A DNA stretch of 64,000 nt from Tahibacter aquaticus (GTDB lineage Bacteria > Pseudomonadota > Gammaproteobacteria > Xanthomonadales > Rhodanobacteraceae): contig NZ_SNZH01000003.1 of assembly GCF_004363655.1 (NCBI RefSeq), forward strand, positions 1 to 64,000, in the 5' to 3' direction. The notes under the pieces are model-generated. The model did no database searches and had not been told where the DNA came from. It worked only from the letters and a program-made list of their open reading frames with translations. The number at the start of each line of letters is the position of its first letter. Within the stretch, counting starts at the first letter, position 1. The position numbers and the translations under genes are program-made. Positions 61,135 through 64,000 of this stretch are shown here, one piece after another.

Positions 61135-61446
61135 TCAACCGATCAGCAACTCCTGTTCCTTCTTGCCGGCCCGCAGCGCGGCGCTGAACCAGCGCGGCTG
61201 CTTGCCGCGGCCGGTCCAGGTTTCGTCCGGTGCGGCAGGATTGCGGTACTTGGGCTTGACCCGGCGCTTGGCCGGCCGGGCGCCGAACAGCTGGTCGATG
61301 GTGAAGCCTTCCTTGTGCGCCAGCGCGAGGATTTTCTCGCGTACCTCGGCAGCGCGTTCGCGCTGGATTTCGTGCTGGCGCTGGTTGGCGCGATGAATGA
61401 GTTCGGACAGCTGTTTAGGGCTGAGAGAATCGAGGTCGATTGCCAT
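61135..61446 (-). CDS. H-NS family nucleoid protein
   Basis: The product has 103 residues. I chose ATG 61446 (MAIDLDSLSPKQLSELIHRA). The N-terminal coiled coil (about 10-45; ANQRQHEIQRERAAEVREKI) dimerises. The C-terminal DNA-binding motif KYRNPAAPDETWTGRGKQPRWF has the TWTGRGxxPxW core that binds AT-rich minor grooves. Xanthomonads carry such short H-NS/XrvA-type proteins. It silences AT-rich foreign genes. It is convergent with the ThrE-type exporter gene and divergent from the 288-residue protein gene. Its own upstream region is moderately AT-rich, suggesting autoregulation. Confidence 0.94.
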   Translation of the reverse strand: MAIDLDSLSPKQLSELIHRANQRQHEIQRERAAEVREKILALAHKEGFTIDQLFGARPAKRRVKPKYRNPAAPDETWTGRGKQPRWFSAALRAGKKEQELLIG

Positions 61447-61877
61447 GGCGGTCCTGTTGCCGTTTTTCTCAGTCAGAAGGCGCTGTTTCCGCCGGACGCG
61501 ACCGTGCGGAAGTACGGCAGGCTTCTGGTGGTAAGGTCCCTGTGCGGCAATTTTGTGCCAAACGGACTTCGTGCGCAAAATGTACACCTGGCAAAGTCTG
61601 GATAAGTGTCGGTTCCGTGGCCTGCATAGTCGGCCGCTTGCCCGGCAGCCGCGCAAAACCCTTGCGCCGCACGGGTTGGCAGCTCTGCCGCATCGGGCGG
61701 CCGGCGCAGGCAAAAAGGCAGATTGCGCCTTGTTCCCGGCCACCCAATGGCGCTCGTGTCGGCGCAAGCCTTCAATCCTGCCGGCAGGGGTGGTGCTCTT
61801 GAGGCGGTATACGGGCTAATATGCTTGGGTATGCGGGACTGGCGGGGGCTTGGTTCTACACGTCTCAGGGGTGAGCA
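61447..61877. other. Divergent intergenic region
   Basis: This 431-base stretch has no gene of its own. A candidate H-NS promoter lies at 61550-61578. A -10-like TAATAT at 61817-61822 might serve the gene at 61878, but I could not find a matching -35. Confidence 0.4.
61550..61578 (-). promoter_or_regulatory. Candidate promoter of the H-NS gene
   Basis: On the minus strand TTGCGC, 17 bases, CAAAAT match a sigma-70 promoter at 3-4 of 6 positions each with ideal spacing, about 104 bases before the start codon. Confidence 0.4.
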
Positions 61878-62744
61878 GTGGGTCTGCTGGACGAACTCGA
61901 ACAGGAAGCGCAGCGGCGCAAAGCCGGCGTAGACGACCAGGATCGCGCCAAACAGGAGCGCGAGGCGGCTTATCGCACGCAGATCGAGCCGGGCATGGCG
62001 GCATTGCATGAATACCTGTCCAAGCTCACGCAGAACCTCACCTTCATCAAGCCCAGGAAGATCATTCGCCATACACTCGCCGGCTATGGCGACGTCGTGT
62101 TGCAGGTCGAGCACGAATACGATCTGAAGTTCATCAACAACATGCCGAATGCACGCGAGATCCGGCTTTCCTTCCCCTGTCTCATCGTCACCGACGAATG
62201 CCCCAACGTTGAAGTGCTCGGCGTGACCAAGGTCAAGACGATCGCTGGCGCGTTCCAGCGCTTTCATATCGGCGGCGTCACGGTGACCAAGAAGGACAAC
62301 AACGGCGAAGTGATCGCGGCCAGCGTGCGTGCCCGCGGCCGCATCGTGATGATGGCGGTGTTCAACGGCGATGCGGAATCCGGCGCCGTGCGCATGCAGT
62401 TCAACAACTTCGACCAGATGGGCGGCCAGCAGACCAAGTCGTTCACGGCCGAGCTGTTCAACGAAGCGCTGTACGACGAAGTCGGCCGCTACGTGGCGCG
62501 TGAGCCGAACAATCTGTTCCGCGAAGCCTTGCCCGATGACTACCGCAAGCAGCTGCGCACCAAGGTGCAGCAGGAAGAGCTGAAGCGGCGCTGGGAAGCA
62601 CAGATGTCCGATCGCCAGCGCGAAGAGCTGGCCGAAATGGAACGCCAGCAAGGACTGGGCGGCAAGCTGAGCAAGGTTGTCGACCAGGTCAAGGGCGGTT
62701 CGTTCTTCGGCAGGCTGCGCGGCCTGGTCAAGAAAGACAAATGA
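61878..62744 (+). CDS. Conserved cytosolic protein of unknown function
   Basis: The product has 288 residues, starting at GTG 61878 (MGLLDELEQEAQRRKAGVDD) after an AGGGG-type site. The charged N-terminal helix is followed by EPGMAALHEYLSKLTQNLTF and a beta-rich middle (DVVLQVEHEYDLKFINNMPN; VTKVKTIAGAFQRFHIGGVT). The C-terminal 70 residues are a charged helix (VQQEELKRRWEAQMSDRQRE) ending in a basic tail (FFGRLRGLVKKDK). No signal peptide or TM helix is seen. I recognise this as a conserved protein in Xanthomonadaceae, without a named function. The basic end could bind nucleic acid or membrane. Confidence 0.82.
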   Translation: MGLLDELEQEAQRRKAGVDDQDRAKQEREAAYRTQIEPGMAALHEYLSKLTQNLTFIKPRKIIRHTLAGYGDVVLQVEHEYDLKFINNMPNAREIRLSFPCLIVTDECPNVEVLGVTKVKTIAGAFQRFHIGGVTVTKKDNNGEVIAASVRARGRIVMMAVFNGDAESGAVRMQFNNFDQMGGQQTKSFTAELFNEALYDEVGRYVAREPNNLFREALPDDYRKQLRTKVQQEELKRRWEAQMSDRQREELAEMERQQGLGGKLSKVVDQVKGGSFFGRLRGLVKKDK

Positions 62745-62822
62745 TCCGCCGCCGACGGCAGCCGCTTCCGGCGCCGTCGACATTCTTCAGAATGTGACGA
62801 GATTCACATTTTCCGCCTGCAG

Positions 62823-62847
62823 CGATGCCCGGCATGGCCGGGCATCG
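62823..62847. terminator. Hairpin between convergent genes
   Basis: CGATGCCCGGC and GCCGGGCATCG form a perfect 11-bp stem with a 3-base loop (ATG). It lies between the 288-residue protein gene and the end of proS and could terminate both. A short T-rich stretch follows on the plus strand only. Confidence 0.7.
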
Positions 62848-62854
62848 TCATTTC

Positions 62855-64000
62855 TCAGGCAAACAGCGCCAGCACTTCGTCGCGGCTGAGCTGGCGGCTT
62901 TCGCTGTCGCGGCGCGCACGGTATTCGAAAGTGCCGGCGGCGACGCCGCGTTCGCTCACGACAACGCGGTGGGGAATGCCGATCAGTTCCATATCGGCGA
63001 ACATGCCACCCGCACGCAGGCCGCGATCGTCCAGCGCCACGTCGACACCGCGCGCCTGCAGGTCTGCATACAGCGCATCGGCGACGGCGGCGACATTGGT
63101 GTCGTTCTTCGGGTTGATCAGGCACAGCACGACACGCCAGGGCGCCATCGGTTCGGGCCAGACGATGCCGGCGGCGTCGAAGTTCTGTTCGATTGCCGCG
63201 GCGACGATGCGGCTGACGCCGATGCCGTAGCAGCCCATGGCCAGCACCTGGCTCTTGCCGGACTGGTCGATCACGCTGGCATTCAGGGCTTCGGCATACT
63301 TGGTGCCGAGCTGGAATACATGACCGACCTCGATGCCGCGGGCCAGGCGGATCTGGCCCTTGCCGTCGGGGGATGCATCGCCGTCGACGACCTTGCGCAG
63401 GTCTTCCACCCGGCTCAGGCGCGCGTCGCGCAGCCAGTTGGCGCCGCGATAGTGCGAGCCGTCCTGGTTGCCGCCGCAGACGAAATCGGCCAGCACCGCG
63501 GCGTCGCGGTCGACGATGACGGGAATGGAGTCTGGCAGCCCTACCGGGCCGATGAAGCCGGGCTTGCAGCCCAGCGCCTTGACGATCTCGGCCTCGTCGG
63601 CGAGTACCGGTTCGCCCGGCAGTTCGGCCAGCTTGCTCGCCTTGATCTCGTTGATCTCGTGGTCGCCGCGTACGCACAGCGCGACCAGGCCGTCGTTGCC
63701 GCGCACCAGGATGGTCTTGAGGCAGCCGGCGGCGGCGACGCCGAGGAAGCCGGAAACCTCGTCGATGCTGCGCTGGGTCGGCGTGGCGACGCGCTCCAGT
63801 GCCGCAGCCGGCGCGGTACGCCCGGTGGCGGGCGCCATGGCTTCGGCTTTCTCCACATTGGCGGCGTAGTCGGAACCGTCGGAGAAGGCGATGGCGTCTT
63901 CGCCCGATTCGGCCAGCACATGAAATTCGTGGGTGACGCTGCCGCCGATCGCGCCGGCATCGGCCTGCACCGGGCGGAATTTCAGCTCCAGCCGGGTGAA
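62855..64000 (-). CDS. proS: Prolyl-tRNA synthetase, 3' part
   Basis: The 382 codons in the window give the C-terminal two-thirds of a bacterial-type ProRS; the start is beyond the right edge. Motifs: [20 protein letters not shown] (motif-2 region), the YbaK-like editing insertion (about 60-230 of this part; [20 protein letters not shown]), then [16 protein letters not shown] (motif 3) and the anticodon-binding domain ([30 protein letters not shown]-like [11 protein letters not shown]). It charges tRNA-Pro, and the insertion hydrolyses Ala-tRNA-Pro. It is intact to its stop ([11 protein letters not shown]). A terminator hairpin follows. Confidence 0.97.
   Translation of the reverse strand, partial: FTRLELKFRPVQADAGAIGGSVTHEFHVLAESGEDAIAFSDGSDYAANVEKAEAMAPATGRTAPAAALERVATPTQRSIDEVSGFLGVAAAGCLKTILVRGNDGLVALCVRGDHEINEIKASKLAELPGEPVLADEAEIVKALGCKPGFIGPVGLPDSIPVIVDRDAAVLADFVCGGNQDGSHYRGANWLRDARLSRVEDLRKVVDGDASPDGKGQIRLARGIEVGHVFQLGTKYAEALNASVIDQSGKSQVLAMGCYGIGVSRIVAAAIEQNFDAAGIVWPEPMAPWRVVLCLINPKNDTNVAAVADALYADLQARGVDVALDDRGLRAGGMFADMELIGIPHRVVVSERGVAAGTFEYRARRDSESRQLSRDEVLALFA

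Noticed and set aside
1-64000. tRNA, rRNA, riboswitch and phage attachment sites
   Set aside because: I looked for T-loop motifs, known riboswitch cores and integrase genes and saw none that held up.

Overview
The window is GC-rich chromosomal DNA, most likely from a gammaproteobacterium of the order Xanthomonadales/Lysobacterales (family-level impression: Rhodanobacteraceae, Tahibacter- or Dokdonella-like). This rests on family resemblance only: a NagR/NagP-type GlcNAc locus with a large TonB-dependent receptor, a short Xanthomonas-type H-NS protein, GC-rich hairpin repeats of the kind seen in Xanthomonadaceae, and secreted proteins ending in an IF-x-x-G-F/H-E-like tail. I recognised no tRNA, rRNA, CRISPR array, insertion sequence or phage gene.

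Region by region. 1-5.3 kb: a secreted protein of unknown function, a 77-residue orphan protein, two overlapping lipoprotein genes and a HEAT-repeat gene broken by one in-frame TAA. 5.4-18.2 kb: a type I secretion locus on the minus strand, with an HlyB-type ABC exporter and an HlyD-type adaptor (4-nt overlap), then a giant RTX protein of about 2,951 residues; no TolC is present. 18.2-22.1 kb: about 1 kb without a convincing gene, then small orphan genes (DUF6881-like, CxxC, DUF6959-like, one-TM, zinc ribbon) with several short dispersed repeats. Such genes are typical of immunity or effector-accessory arrays.

22.1-31.5 kb: an amino-sugar scavenging locus. It holds a LacI-family regulator, an FHS-family sugar permease, a glucokinase-family sugar kinase, a TonB-dependent receptor and a GH20 beta-hexosaminidase lipoprotein. 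Two LacI-type operators lie between the divergent permease and kinase genes, so uptake, hydrolysis and phosphorylation of GlcNAc or chito-oligosaccharides are probably co-controlled. 31.6-36.5 kb: a secreted protein coupled to a GlxA/AraC-type regulator, two aldo/keto reductases and another secreted protein.

36.6-48.3 kb: two ECF sigma-factor systems. One sigma gene overlaps a 432-residue membrane-protein gene and has two copies of a promoter-like element upstream. The other overlaps a one- or two-TM protein gene and shares its intergenic region with a divergent small membrane protein; both directions carry the same TGCAACC-N14-CGTATCTG element. Between them lie an ABC exporter, an M23 peptidase, a PQQ-type beta-propeller protein, a hairpin-rich repeat, an EamA transporter, a duplicated YjbR-domain protein and a SnoaL-like protein.

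48.4-64 kb: a 962-residue secreted beta-propeller/PKD protein, then mainly household genes: a VOC protein, Coq7, ETF-ubiquinone oxidoreductase, a GntR regulator divergent from an amidase/CaiB/AlkB cluster, a ThrE-type exporter, an H-NS protein, a conserved cytosolic protein and the 3' part of proS, cut by the window edge.
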